Shown here: positions 36,125 through 43,241 of the stretch, piece by piece | How positions within the stretch are numbered: position 1 is the first letter of the stretch | How the letters are laid out: each line of letters starts with the position of its first letter | Source of the DNA: an uncultured Methanobrevibacter sp. | GTDB taxonomy: Archaea > Methanobacteriota > Methanobacteria > Methanobacteriales > Methanobacteriaceae | Length of the DNA stretch: 64,000 nt | Reading direction: 5' to 3' | Assembly (NCBI GenBank): GCA_900314635.1 | Contig: OMVY01000005.1 | Coordinates: forward strand, 1-64,000 | Notes under the pieces: model-generated | The model's input: only the letters and a program-made list of their open reading frames with translations | What the model was told of the DNA's origin: nothing | Databases searched by the model: none | Translations under genes and position numbers: made by a program

Positions 36125-36574
36125 TTGCAGAACAAAACCCCTTGAATCTTTTAAAGAGGAACACAAAAGTATAATAAAAGAGAAAAAAAGACTAAAAATA
36201 TGAAAGGTGATTACTTATGCAATTGGCTTTAACCGGTAACAATACAGGGGAAACAATAATTCTTCCCAACGGAATGAAAATAATCATACAATATGACAGG
36301 AATTTATCAGGAAAAGACTTCTATTGGGGAAGTACAGAAAAATATGATGGCACTTATAGAAGAGTAGCATTATATGCTGAAAATGGTGAGCTTATCACAG
36401 AACTTATTCAAAAGAATCCTGAAAGATTAACTGAAGAAGAATCAGATATTTATAGTGCGGATAATCCTAATTTGCCTTAATCTTTTAAAAGTATCTATTT
36501 TTATTAGTTTAAAGATTGCAGAACAAAACCCCTTGAATCTTTTAAAGAGGAACACAAAAGTATAATAAAAGAGA
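36123..36574. repeat. Duplicated 61-bp gene leader
   Basis: The leader GATTGCAGAACAAAACCCCT ... AAGTATAATAAAAGAGA occurs at 36123-36183, before the gene at 36217, and again at 36514-36574, before the gene at 36620, almost unchanged. Its last 25 bases also occur at 35721, before the gene at 35789. Three neighbouring genes thus share one transcription or translation start context. Confidence 0.85.
36217..36480 (+). CDS. 87-residue paralogue family protein (copy A)
   Basis: An 87-residue protein starting MQLALTGNNTGETIILPNGM and ending ESDIYSADNPNLP. It is highly similar to the gene at 37809 over its whole length; the last 26 codons and about 30 bases of 3' flank are nearly identical, indicating recent duplication or gene conversion. 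The centre RRVALYAENGELITELIQKN matches the 91-residue relative at 35789. Function unknown; a role as small immunity or regulatory protein is possible only by context. AAGGTGATTACTT precedes the ATG. Confidence 0.65.
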   Translation: MQLALTGNNTGETIILPNGMKIIIQYDRNLSGKDFYWGSTEKYDGTYRRVALYAENGELITELIQKNPERLTEEESDIYSADNPNLP

Positions 36575-36619
36575 AGAAAAGACCAATATAAGAAAAAAGT
36601 AATGAAGGAGTAATTACGT

Positions 36620-37171
36620 ATGTCTTTACAAAAAAAGAATACAATCTTCAGATTGGATTATGAATTTATTGAAAGTCATTCCCATGAATTAATAAATTTA
36701 ACAGATTACATACCTTTCATCGATAGCGAATGGTTATTCCTGGATTTTGAATTGAAGAATAACCAAGAAAGGAAGAACTTTCTCAAATCCCAAAACTTGT
36801 TAGATGATATCAATGAAATGGATGAATTATTGCAACAGAAATGCTTCACATATGATGATTCTGTAAAAGCAATCAACAGCATACTAATTGAATGGATAAA
36901 CATGCACCCTGAATTTGAAAGAATAATCTCTAAACACTCATTTAGCGAATATCAAAATATAAAAACAAATAAAAATTTTTTAGACTTTCTTGATTTACTA
37001 TATGAAATTAAGTTGCCCTCTGAAAAAAAGGTATGGATTCCTCAATCAGACAATAACTTAAGAGATGATTCAACTCTTCAATTTAACCTTGAAGATATAG
37101 AATGGATATCTGATGAATACGGTTATACCTTAATATCAGATTATTTTACTTATTTGGTTTCATTTTCTTAA
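36620..37171 (+). CDS. Candidate immunity-type protein, His-motif family (member 1)
   Basis: A 183-residue acidic protein of unknown function. Near the N-terminus it has DYEFIESHSHELINLTDYIP (about residues 13-32), and later NMHPEFERIISKHSF (about 94-108). The first motif recurs in three further genes nearby (37407, 38229, 38749) and the second in 38749. Taken together they look like diverged members of one family, similar in size and acidity to immunity proteins. No toxin gene is intact here, so that role is an inference. AAGGAG precedes the ATG. Its leader is a copy of the one before 36217. Confidence 0.55.
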   Translation: MSLQKKNTIFRLDYEFIESHSHELINLTDYIPFIDSEWLFLDFELKNNQERKNFLKSQNLLDDINEMDELLQQKCFTYDDSVKAINSILIEWINMHPEFERIISKHSFSEYQNIKTNKNFLDFLDLLYEIKLPSEKKVWIPQSDNNLRDDSTLQFNLEDIEWISDEYGYTLISDYFTYLVSFS

Positions 37172-37243
37172 ATTTTTAAATAAGTTTACTATTTTTTATT
37201 CTTTCATGGCAGAGTATTTTAATGAGAATCACTCGAAATAGAA

Positions 37244-37281
37244 GTTTAAAATTATTTCGTTATGTTGTTATAAAACTAAAC
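37244..37281 (-). repeat. Dispersed 37-bp element, copy 7 (inverted)
   Basis: Reads GTTTAAAATTATTTCGTTAT then GTTGTTATAAAACTAAAC on the plus strand. It is the left breakpoint of the gene tail at 37282. Confidence 0.9.
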
Positions 37282-37410
37282 GCTAATGAGATGGAGTTCA
37301 TTCTTAAAAAATGTAAAGTCGAGATTGTTAAATTTGGAGGAAAACCTGTTAAAGGAGCTAATGGTGAAATGTTAACACCAATTAAATTAAGAGTGGTGGG
37401 ATACAAATGA
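37282..37410 (+). pseudogene. C-terminal remnant of a lost protein (possible toxin tail)
   Basis: Directly after element copy 7 an open frame reads ANEMEFILKKCKVEIVKFGG then KPVKGANGEMLTPIKLRVV and stops at TGA, overlapping the ATG of the next gene (ATGA). The frame stays open back through the element to an ATG at 37222, but those residues are just the translated element. The fragment looks like the end of a larger protein cut by recombination at the element. Its overlap with the small gene at 37407 resembles toxin-immunity pairs. Confidence 0.5.
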
Positions 37411-37733
37411 AACGAGCAAAATTTATCAATATAGATTTTTTAATACGCCATTCTGAGGAAATAATTAATAATACTGATGTTCTATTTCCTTATTGGCAAT
37501 GGTTAGCTACTCGTAACCCTATAGAGGATGATGATCACTTAAGTGGGATTTGGAAACGTATTGAACAAAAACAGCTCCACGAATCTGGTAATTGGTATAT
37601 TTTTGGTCGTGGTGACCCTTGGATTGGTCCAGGCGAAACTTGGGAAGAAGCGGAGGACCGTATTGTTCGTGAGTATTGTGAGGCTACGGGTCACTGGGGA
37701 TTATTCATCTGGGAAGAAGTAAAAGAAGAATAG
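37407..37733 (+). CDS. Candidate immunity-type protein, His-motif family (member 2)
   Basis: A 108-residue Trp-rich acidic protein. The N-terminal NIDFLIRHSEEIINNTDVLF segment (about residues 8-27) matches the motif in the genes at 36620, 38229 and 38749. The rest (WQWLATRNPIEDDDHLSGIW, ETWEEAEDRIVREYCE) is not recognised. Its ATG overlaps the stop of the preceding gene tail by four bases, so the two were co-translated. A short hairpin (AGAATAGGCTTATTCT, 37728-37743) with a T-run follows and is a probable terminator. Confidence 0.55.
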   Translation: MKRAKFINIDFLIRHSEEIINNTDVLFPYWQWLATRNPIEDDDHLSGIWKRIEQKQLHESGNWYIFGRGDPWIGPGETWEEAEDRIVREYCEATGHWGLFIWEEVKEE

Positions 37734-37759
37734 GCTTATTCTTTTTACGCTCTTTTTAA

Positions 37760-37796
37760 GTTTAAAATTATTTCTTATGTTGTTATAAAACGAAAC
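37760..37796 (-). repeat. Dispersed 37-bp element, copy 8 (inverted)
   Basis: Reads GTTTAAAATTATTTCTTATG then TTGTTATAAAACGAAAC on the plus strand, missing the G of the usual TTTCGTTAT. It lies 13 bases before the gene at 37809. Confidence 0.9.
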
Positions 37797-37808
37797 AGGT
37801 GATTACTT

Positions 37809-38072
37809 ATGCAATTGGCATTAACAGGAAACAATACTGGACAAAAAATTATCCTTCCCAATGGAATGAAAATAGTTATAGAATATGGAACTAAACTTTT
37901 ATCTGGAGATATTCTTTGGGGAGACATTGAGAAATATGAAGGAAATCACAGAAGAGTAGCATTATATGATGAAAAAGGAGAACTCATCACAGAACTAATT
38001 GAAAAAAATCCTGAAAGATTAACTGAAGAAGAATCAGATATTTATAGTGCGGATAATCCTAATTTGCCTTAA
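37809..38072 (+). CDS. 87-residue paralogue family protein (copy B)
   Basis: An 87-residue protein starting MQLALTGNNTGQKIILPNGM, near-identical to copy A at 36217 in both ends and with about 15 differences in the middle. The ribosome site AGGTGATTACTT is the same as in copy A. The 3' flank TCTTTTAAAAGTATC is also shared. Element copy 8 lies just upstream in place of the longer leader seen before copy A, so the duplication was rejoined at the element. Confidence 0.65.
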   Translation: MQLALTGNNTGQKIILPNGMKIVIEYGTKLLSGDILWGDIEKYEGNHRRVALYDEKGELITELIEKNPERLTEEESDIYSADNPNLP

Positions 38073-38143
38073 TCTTTTAAAAGTATCTATTTTTATTAGT
38101 TTAAATAAAATGATGAGACCCTATTACTCAAATGGAGACAATC

Positions 38144-38224
38144 ATGAAAGATTTAAATGTTAAATTGGATCATGTTGAAAAAGATGAAGATTTGATTAAA
38201 ATATACTTAAAAGTGGTTAAGTGA
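38144..38224 (+). pseudogene. Short C-terminal remnant before the gene at 38229
   Basis: A 26-codon frame from ATG 38144 reads MKDLNVKLDHVEKDEDLIKI then YLKVVK and stops at TGA, four bases before the next ATG. Like the tail at 37282 it ends in a basic beta-like strand (YLKVVK; compare IKLRVVGYK) and is tightly linked to a small His-motif gene. I read it as the end of a lost upstream protein; it could instead be a small peptide gene. Confidence 0.4.
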
Positions 38225-38228
38225 TATT

Positions 38229-38609
38229 ATGGAAGTATTGAAAAGCAAATATGAATACACATTGGATGATGTTTTATCAGAACACTATGAAACAGATATT
38301 GAAGAAGGTATTTTAGTGAATATGGTCTATGTGCGGGATCATATTGAGGAATTAATTAAACTGCCTGATGTGGTAGTGCCGGGCCTCTGGCTCCCTAGCC
38401 TACGTAAGTATTTCGCAAGGAGGCTTAGTGAAGAGGAAGATGCTGCAAATGCAGGGGGTAAATTTGGCGTTTACATATGGTATTACTTGTTTGATCATCA
38501 AGATAGGTCTCTTGAAGATGTGCATGAGGATGATGTGAGATTAGCTTTGTATATTGCTGAGAAGTACCCCGAACATTCTGGGATTATAATTTTTGATGAT
38601 GGAAGTTAA
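38229..38609 (+). CDS. Candidate immunity-type protein, His-motif family (member 3)
   Basis: A 126-residue acidic protein. The motif is VNMVYVRDHIEELIKLPDVV (about residues 30-49), here preceded by a 28-residue N-terminal extension, with VPGLWLPSL after it. The C-terminus has EKYPEHSGIIIFDD, related to the HPEF-x2-II segment of members 1 and 4. Function unknown; grouping is based on the shared motifs. A GTGATATT leader gives the start. Element copy 9 lies 31 bases after the stop. Confidence 0.55.
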   Translation: MEVLKSKYEYTLDDVLSEHYETDIEEGILVNMVYVRDHIEELIKLPDVVVPGLWLPSLRKYFARRLSEEEDAANAGGKFGVYIWYYLFDHQDRSLEDVHEDDVRLALYIAEKYPEHSGIIIFDDGS

Positions 38610-38639
38610 ATTATGGACGATTTTATCTTTCTAGAATGG

Positions 38640-38675
38640 GTTCGTTTTATAACAACATAACGAAATAATTTAAAC
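38640..38675 (+). repeat. Dispersed 37-bp element, copy 9
   Basis: GTTCGTTTTATAACAACATA then ACGAAATAATTTAAAC. It lies between the ends of convergent genes (38609 plus, 38749 minus). Confidence 0.93.
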
Positions 38676-38748
38676 TTAATGGTAGAAATAAAAAAAATTA
38701 AAAAAAATAGTAATTAAATTAAAATTTTAAAAATAAAAAAGGAATACC

Positions 38749-39177
38749 TCATTTATTATTTAAACAAGGCAATTCTAATAATTTTTCCAGATCATTATAA
38801 TCAGCAGTATAATCTAATACATCAATATCATACTTTTCTTCAATTCCCCACATGAGTTCATCTAAATAATCCCCATCTTTGATTATGTCATCAAATTCGG
38901 GATGCAGCTGTAAAAAAACCATCAACTCCAATATGAGAAATGAGCCTCCATCTAAACCCACACCATCTAATCTTTTACATAATACTTTTTGTTTACTAAA
39001 AGAACGGCGCAACTCTCTATTATCCCGTATGGTATGGCTCCATTGAGACCTCGCTTCTGTAGAGATATCGATTCCAAAAAACATGCCAGTAATTATCATG
39101 GGAATATACTCCTCTAATGAATATATATCCACAATGTGTTTTTCAACATAATTTTTATCAAGTAATTTTTCCCCCAT
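38749..39177 (-). CDS. Candidate immunity-type protein, His-motif family (member 4)
   Basis: A 142-residue acidic protein. The segment LDKNYVEKHIVDIYSLEEYI (about residues 6-25) matches the N-terminal motif of members 1-3, and LQLHPEFDDIIKDGDYLDEL (about 87-106) matches the HPEF segment of member 1. It is the only member on the minus strand. AGGGGA lies 10 bases before the ATG, and element copy 10 begins 19 bases upstream, close enough for its TATA-like core to act as promoter. Function unknown. Confidence 0.58.
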   Translation of the reverse strand: MGEKLLDKNYVEKHIVDIYSLEEYIPMIITGMFFGIDISTEARSQWSHTIRDNRELRRSFSKQKVLCKRLDGVGLDGGSFLILELMVFLQLHPEFDDIIKDGDYLDELMWGIEEKYDIDVLDYTADYNDLEKLLELPCLNNK

Positions 39178-39195
39178 ATTCTGATGTCCCCTGCT

Positions 39196-39232
39196 GTTCG
39201 TTTTATAACAACATAACGAAATAATTAAAAAC
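39196..39232 (+). repeat. Dispersed 37-bp element, copy 10
   Basis: GTTCGTTTTATAACAACATA then ACGAAATAATTAAAAAC. Its 5' end faces the start of the minus-strand gene at 39177, 19 bases away. Confidence 0.95.
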
Positions 39233-39340
39233 CCTAAAATGTTGCTTGTTTTTAAAAATTAAAAGATCTTAAGAAAATAAATTTAAAAGAAGCCCAAAGG
39301 AAGTCTTTACACCATAACTTTTTTGCCCAGACTTCCAAAT

Positions 39341-39499
39341 TTACCATCTTAAATAAAAACCATCATATTTCTTATCATACAATATAGCATCTTTTAAATT
39401 ATCAACTTGCATCCTAATAATCTGATAATCCATTATTTGATGATTATCATACTTAATTGTTGAATATATCTTGTCTAAAATTTTAGAAGAAAAAACTTT
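39341..39499 (-). pseudogene. Protein C-terminal remnant
   Basis: On the minus strand about 52 codons are open with a credible translation (SSKILDKIYSTIKYDNHQIM, then DYQIIRMQVDNLKDAILYDK) ending at TAA 39343-39341. There is no start codon in a sensible place and the frame closes upstream at 39500. It looks like the tail of a lost gene. Confidence 0.35.
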
Positions 39500-39646
39500 T
39501 TATAACTTCCAGTTTTAGGGAATTATTTTATCTGAATTTAGTGAAAATTAGTTTTCCTATTAAATAATTAAAATATATATTACAAATAGATATAAATAGT
39601 TGTAGTAAGCATTATTATATTAATTAAAAAGGAGATCTCATTAAGT

Positions 39647-40282
39647 ATGAATATTTTAAAAAAATTTAAGGATTTATTGTTTGAAAGTTTAAGGGATAAT
39701 AAAAAACTAATCATTGTCTTTTATGTTTTTTTCATCGTCTGTTTTATTGGTGCATGGATTCTCTCTGCTGATGCCATAAGTGCAAGTTTATCTGGAATAC
39801 AGAACGCATCCTCATCAACTCCTACATTGGATAATACTATTAGTGCGATGGATATTTTAATAAACAATGAATGGAGCGGAATTTTAACATATGTTGGATC
39901 AATATTTTTTGGGATTTTTGCCATAATTTCATTGGGATATAATGGAGTCAACCTTGGAATGTTCGGGCAATTGTTCAGTCAATATGTGCCTAATGGCGGT
40001 CTTAAGTATATTGTTTATCTCATTCCTCATGGCATATTTGAAATAACTGCAACCGTTCTTCATTCTGTAGCGGGAATATTGCTGTTTCTGTTCATATGGA
40101 GATTCATTAGGGCAATGATAAGCAAGGATGTCCATGGGGCTTCAGAGGCATTCAACCAAAATAAAAAGGTTTTGATTCAAAGCTTGATAATAATGATTTT
40201 TTCAGCAATATTGTTGGTTATTGCTGCTCTGATTGAGGCATATTTTTCAGTGCCGTTCTCTGAGTTTATAGTTGGGGCTTAA
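39647..40282 (+). CDS. SpoIIM-like (DUF95) membrane protein
   Basis: A 211-residue protein with about five membrane helices. The family hallmark IPHGIFEITATV (about residues 125-136), with the conserved Pro-His-Gly and Glu, identifies the stage II sporulation protein M/DUF95 family. Members are found in many archaea and non-sporulating bacteria, often with unknown roles in membrane organisation. An AAGGAGAT ribosome site gives the start; a hairpin terminator follows. It stands alone between dispersed element copies 10 and 11. Confidence 0.85.
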   Translation: MNILKKFKDLLFESLRDNKKLIIVFYVFFIVCFIGAWILSADAISASLSGIQNASSSTPTLDNTISAMDILINNEWSGILTYVGSIFFGIFAIISLGYNGVNLGMFGQLFSQYVPNGGLKYIVYLIPHGIFEITATVLHSVAGILLFLFIWRFIRAMISKDVHGASEAFNQNKKVLIQSLIIMIFSAILLVIAALIEAYFSVPFSEFIVGA

Positions 40283-40294
40283 AATAATAATATT

Positions 40295-40330
40295 GTTGAT
40301 TTTAATCAACATTTATTTACTTTTTTTTAC
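40295..40330 (+). terminator. Terminator after the SpoIIM-like gene
   Basis: A perfect dyad GTTGATTTTAATCAAC (40295-40310) is followed by a T-rich tract ending in eight or more T. Confidence 0.65.
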
Positions 40331-40506
40331 ATTTTCAAATTTTTTTGTAGTCATTTTCCATTAAATTGCACATAACACCATTTTTTAGCATATTTTTCTA
40401 AATTATAATTATGAAGAAGTTGTTTTGTTGACAGGAGCCGGCCAAAGAGGAGGGCAATTGCAAGAAGAATAGGGCATGGTAAAAAAATAGTTATTGATAA
40501 TAAGAA

Positions 40507-40543
40507 GTTCGTTTTATAAAAACATAACGAAATAATTAAAAAC
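40507..40543 (+). repeat. Dispersed 37-bp element, copy 11
   Basis: GTTCGTTTTATAAAAACATA then ACGAAATAATTAAAAAC, consensus form. It lies 35 bases beyond the stop of the minus-strand RelE-like gene. Confidence 0.95.
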
Positions 40544-40577
40544 AAAAAACCACTAAGGAAATAGAAAAAATAAAAAA

Positions 40578-40865
40578 TTATTGATTATCCTTATGATATA
40601 AATCTAAGAAAATTAACTTATAAATATCTTCACCTTCATCTTCTTCATCATCACTAAGAAAAAATGAATAAGACAACCTATATGGAGAAACATAAACTTC
40701 CCGAGTACCTTTACGACCATGACGCATAGGTTTACCAACTTCCGGATTTTCAATTATCTTTTTGATCTGTTTAGAAACTTTAGTTTTATAAGAATTATCT
40801 AATTTTTTAAAAATTTTCTCAAATTTTTCCTCTCTTTTAATTTTCAAATTATAATTTTTTACCAT
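40578..40865 (-). CDS. RelE/ParE-type toxin
   Basis: A 95-residue protein with the RelE fold pattern: a helical start (KFEKIFKKLDNSYKTKVSKQ, IKKIIENPEVGKPMRHGRKG) then strands TREVYVSPYRLSYSFFLSDD and KLIFLDLYHKDNQ. The basic residues and terminal Tyr-His-Lys-Asp are typical of RelE/RelK-like mRNA interferases that cut mRNA in the ribosome. An acidic loop (DDEEDEGEDI) is inserted before the last strand. Its start overlaps the end of the antitoxin-like gene by 7 bases. Confidence 0.82.
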   Translation of the reverse strand: MVKNYNLKIKREEKFEKIFKKLDNSYKTKVSKQIKKIIENPEVGKPMRHGRKGTREVYVSPYRLSYSFFLSDDEEDEGEDIYKLIFLDLYHKDNQ

Positions 40866-41119
40866 GTTTCTAACTCTTTAAGAAAATCTTCTGCGGACAA
40901 CCATTCACCATCATCATCAGATACACGGTCGAAAGCAGCATTAGTTCTTTCAACAAAAATAGGGTCATAAGGTAAATTAACATCCTCAACTTCACCTAAA
41001 ATCCCTTCATTTTCATCATCTTGAACAAAATGTTTAGAATTATTATCTTCAAAGTATCTTCTATTAAATTTAAAAACACTATTCAATCCAGATACATCAA
41101 CACATATTGGAGGACTCAT
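40859..41119 (-). CDS. Antitoxin-like protein paired with the RelE-type toxin
   Basis: An 86-residue acidic protein directly before the toxin gene and overlapping it by 7 bases. The C-terminus (GEWLSAEDFLKELETW) resembles the toxin-binding tail of RelB/Phd-type antitoxins. The N-terminal part (PICVDVSGLNSVFKFNRRYF) has no recognised DNA-binding motif. The ATG overlaps the stop of the upstream TIGR04255 gene (ATGA), so all three are translationally linked. Confidence 0.7.
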   Translation of the reverse strand: MSPPICVDVSGLNSVFKFNRRYFEDNNSKHFVQDDENEGILGEVEDVNLPYDPIFVERTNAAFDRVSDDDGEWLSAEDFLKELETW

Positions 41120-41895
41120 TCTACCACTTCCATTATTTTTCTCAATTTATCAGTAATTGCATAATCAAATTTTTTATAAATAATTTTATTCATTTTTTTC
41201 AATTGTTCCTCTATATCCTCTTGAGAATTAATAGTGCCTACTTTAATTAATTTACAATCTAAATCCAAAATAAAGTCCTTTTTCGGATTAGATTCTGGAA
41301 AAAGAGGATTAAAAAAACCATATTGGAATGTCATTTGATAATCCTCAGTTAACAAATCTAATCGACTAAATAACTGGGTGAAATTTTCAGCATCATCTAA
41401 TTCAAAAATAATATTATTTATTAAAGATTCATTTATATACTCTTTAATATTATCATCATTTATTTCTTCTTCATGTATCTGATTAATATATCTTAAACCT
41501 AAATATTTAATTTGGAGAGGCATATACCAACGTAGTGCAGATAATAACTGTGAAACATCTTCTAAAAATTCTCTAAAACCTATATAAGCGCCTTTTTTAT
41601 AAGCTAAAATTAAGTGTTCTAAGTTTAATTCAACAATTTTATCATCATTTTCATTACTAAAAAACCAAGTTAAACCATTTTCTTCAAAGCTACTTTGGGA
41701 TTTTCCTTCAATGAAATTTACTTCCACTTTCACATTAGGCTTAAAATAAAATTTAGGGAACTCATCAGAAATTTCTTCTTTAAATTGCTCAATAGCCCTA
41801 TTATCCTCCCTAGAAGGAGTATCTCTTGCGGAGAAATCTATTTTAAAGATCACTTCATTCAAATAATCGTTTTTGTATCTTATGCCCTTTGTCAT
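41116..41895 (-). CDS. TIGR04255 family protein
   Basis: A 259-residue protein matching the sporadically distributed TIGR04255 family: an N-terminal strand YLNEVIFKIDFSA, the central LQIKYLGLRYINQIH segment (about residues 128-142) and a C-terminal acidic helix. The family is of unknown function and is often found with toxin-antitoxin or defence genes. Here it heads an operon with the antitoxin- and toxin-like genes, with a GGAGG ribosome site. It may be a third component of the system; that is inference. Confidence 0.78.
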   Translation of the reverse strand: MTKGIRYKNDYLNEVIFKIDFSARDTPSREDNRAIEQFKEEISDEFPKFYFKPNVKVEVNFIEGKSQSSFEENGLTWFFSNENDDKIVELNLEHLILAYKKGAYIGFREFLEDVSQLLSALRWYMPLQIKYLGLRYINQIHEEEINDDNIKEYINESLINNIIFELDDAENFTQLFSRLDLLTEDYQMTFQYGFFNPLFPESNPKKDFILDLDCKLIKVGTINSQEDIEEQLKKMNKIIYKKFDYAITDKLRKIMEVVE

Positions 41896-42065
41896 TATAT
41901 TCCTCCAAAAATAGATATCTTAAAAAAAATATGTAATACACATAATGTTTTACAAGCATATGAATATTATGCTTACAAAAGTATATAAAAGTTTTTCATT
42001 TATGGACAGGAATAGTAAAAAATGTTAAAAAATAATATATAAAAAGAGAGAAGATGGGATTAAAA

Positions 42066-42367
42066 TCACATTATCATACTGATTTCACCATCAGAATTAA
42101 AAGCTTCAAAATATCCAATATCCCCACCATTATAAGAGGTGTACCTGATTACAAAAGGAGGATCATCAGGGACTATTAATAAACGGTCCTTCCCAGCAAA
42201 AAAAAGTAAGCTAATACAAATTCATTAGGATGATTCCACTCATCACCCATAGGTTCCATATCCGTTTTAGTAAATACAAAATTGCCTTTAAATTCTAAAT
42301 TAAGAGCTGCCTCAGAAATATGCAATTCCATATTATTTTCTTTTAAAATTTCCCTAACAGAAGGCAT
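42066..42367 (-). pseudogene. Small hypothetical gene with a frameshift in an A8/T8 run
   Basis: From ATG 42367 (GAGGTG site 7 bases upstream) the frame reads MPSVREILKENNMELHISEA to NEFVLAYFF, then meets a run of eight T on the minus strand (42198-42205) and ends early at 42176. In a shifted frame the protein continues AGKDRLLIVPDDPPFVIRYT to GEISMIM and a TGA at 42068-42066. The joined protein would be about 99 residues. This may be a true mutation, a sequencing error, or a phase-variable gene. Family unknown. Confidence 0.6.
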
Positions 42368-42542
42368 TTTTAAACACCTCATTAATACTGCCCGCTATAA
42401 TATTTTTTAAAGAATTATTTTCCAAAACATTTTTACAATACTCAAATCTTTTTGGAAAACATTCTTTCCAACATTTTAACGTACATTTTGAACCATTAGA
42501 CAACCTTAAAATTGCAGATTCACTCTTCCCATCTAATATTAA

Positions 42543-42579
42543 GTTCGTTTTATAAAAACATAACGAAATAATTAAAAAC
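42543..42579 (+). repeat. Dispersed 37-bp element, copy 12
   Basis: GTTCGTTTTATAAAAACATA then ACGAAATAATTAAAAAC, consensus form. Its 3' end is the left boundary of the gene tail at 42580. Confidence 0.95.
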
Positions 42580-42675
42580 TTATCAGATTACCATATCTGC
42601 AAGGAATATGGTTTGAATGAGAATAATTTCAGCCTGATAATATGCAGACTATGTGATTATTTCCAAAAGGAATAA
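42580..42675 (+). pseudogene. Gene tail starting exactly at element copy 12
   Basis: Immediately after the element an open frame reads LSDYHICKEYGLNENNFSLI then ICRLCDYFQKE and stops at TAA (42673-42675). It has no start codon. The translation looks like a real protein end, so it is read as the stump of a gene joined to the element by recombination. Confidence 0.5.
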
Positions 42676-42679
42676 ATTA

Positions 42680-42728
42680 TTTATACTTATGAGGTATAAA
42701 CTTAAGACTATGAATTGTAAAGAGGAGG
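42680..42728 (+). promoter_or_regulatory. Conserved promoter of a PH-like gene with a TATA dyad
   Basis: TTTATAC (42680-42686) and GTATAAA (42694-42700) form an inverted repeat that also gives a TATA box, followed by AATTGTAAAGAGGAGG. The same arrangement precedes the paralogue at 50314, so the promoter and leader duplicated along with the gene. Confidence 0.6.
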
Positions 42729-42737
42729 ATGATATTC

Positions 42738-43241
42738 ATGGGTTTATTTGGAGATCCCGCAGAAGATATTGATGAGGAGAATAAAGTTTTAGAAAACAAT
42801 AATCCTTATGATTGGGTTAAATGCAAGGTCGAGTTACCTGGCTTTGAAATGGTTATTGAATCTGCTAGCCCCTGGGCCAGAGGTTTGGCTACTGGAGCAT
42901 TTGGATTGGTAGGTTTGGCAGTTACAAGTGGTGTTAACCAGTCTTATGAAAGGCCTGTGCTTAATACTCATTTCCGCATAGCTGAGAAAGGTGTTGTTAT
43001 CTTCCAAGCTTGCAAAGATGGTGCTGATTTAAGAATTCCATGGGATAACATAATCCATGCATCATATATAAGACATAATCCATATGACAAGTTAAGAATT
43101 AGATTATTGAAAAATCAAACCATTGAAATATATTTTAATAATCTCGGTTTCTTTGATAATCCCCTTCATTATTGCCGTGGTGTTGCCAGGTTAATCAATG
43201 AAAAGGCTTGCGGTGTTTCTCCAGAAGATGAAGGATGGTAA
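42738..43241 (+). CDS. PH-like domain protein, paralogue 1
   Basis: About 167 residues. An N-terminal segment ENKVLENNNPYDWVKCKVEL is followed by a hydrophobic Gly-rich stretch (ARGLATGAFGLVGLAVTSGV, possibly a membrane hairpin). Then comes a small beta domain with HFRIAEKGVVIFQACKDGAD, LRIPWDNIIHASY and RIRLLKNQTIEIYF, resembling bacterial PH-like (GRAM-like) domains. Relatives are at 49719, 50314 and the dead copy at 50851. Function unknown. I start at 42738: GAGGAGG lies 9 bases upstream and abuts the earlier in-frame ATG. Confidence 0.65.
   Translation: MGLFGDPAEDIDEENKVLENNNPYDWVKCKVELPGFEMVIESASPWARGLATGAFGLVGLAVTSGVNQSYERPVLNTHFRIAEKGVVIFQACKDGADLRIPWDNIIHASYIRHNPYDKLRIRLLKNQTIEIYFNNLGFFDNPLHYCRGVARLINEKACGVSPEDEGW

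Noticed and set aside
37222-37410. 62-residue frame as an intact gene
   Set aside because: Its first 20 residues are the translated dispersed element; only the part after 37282 looks like protein sequence, and it has no start.
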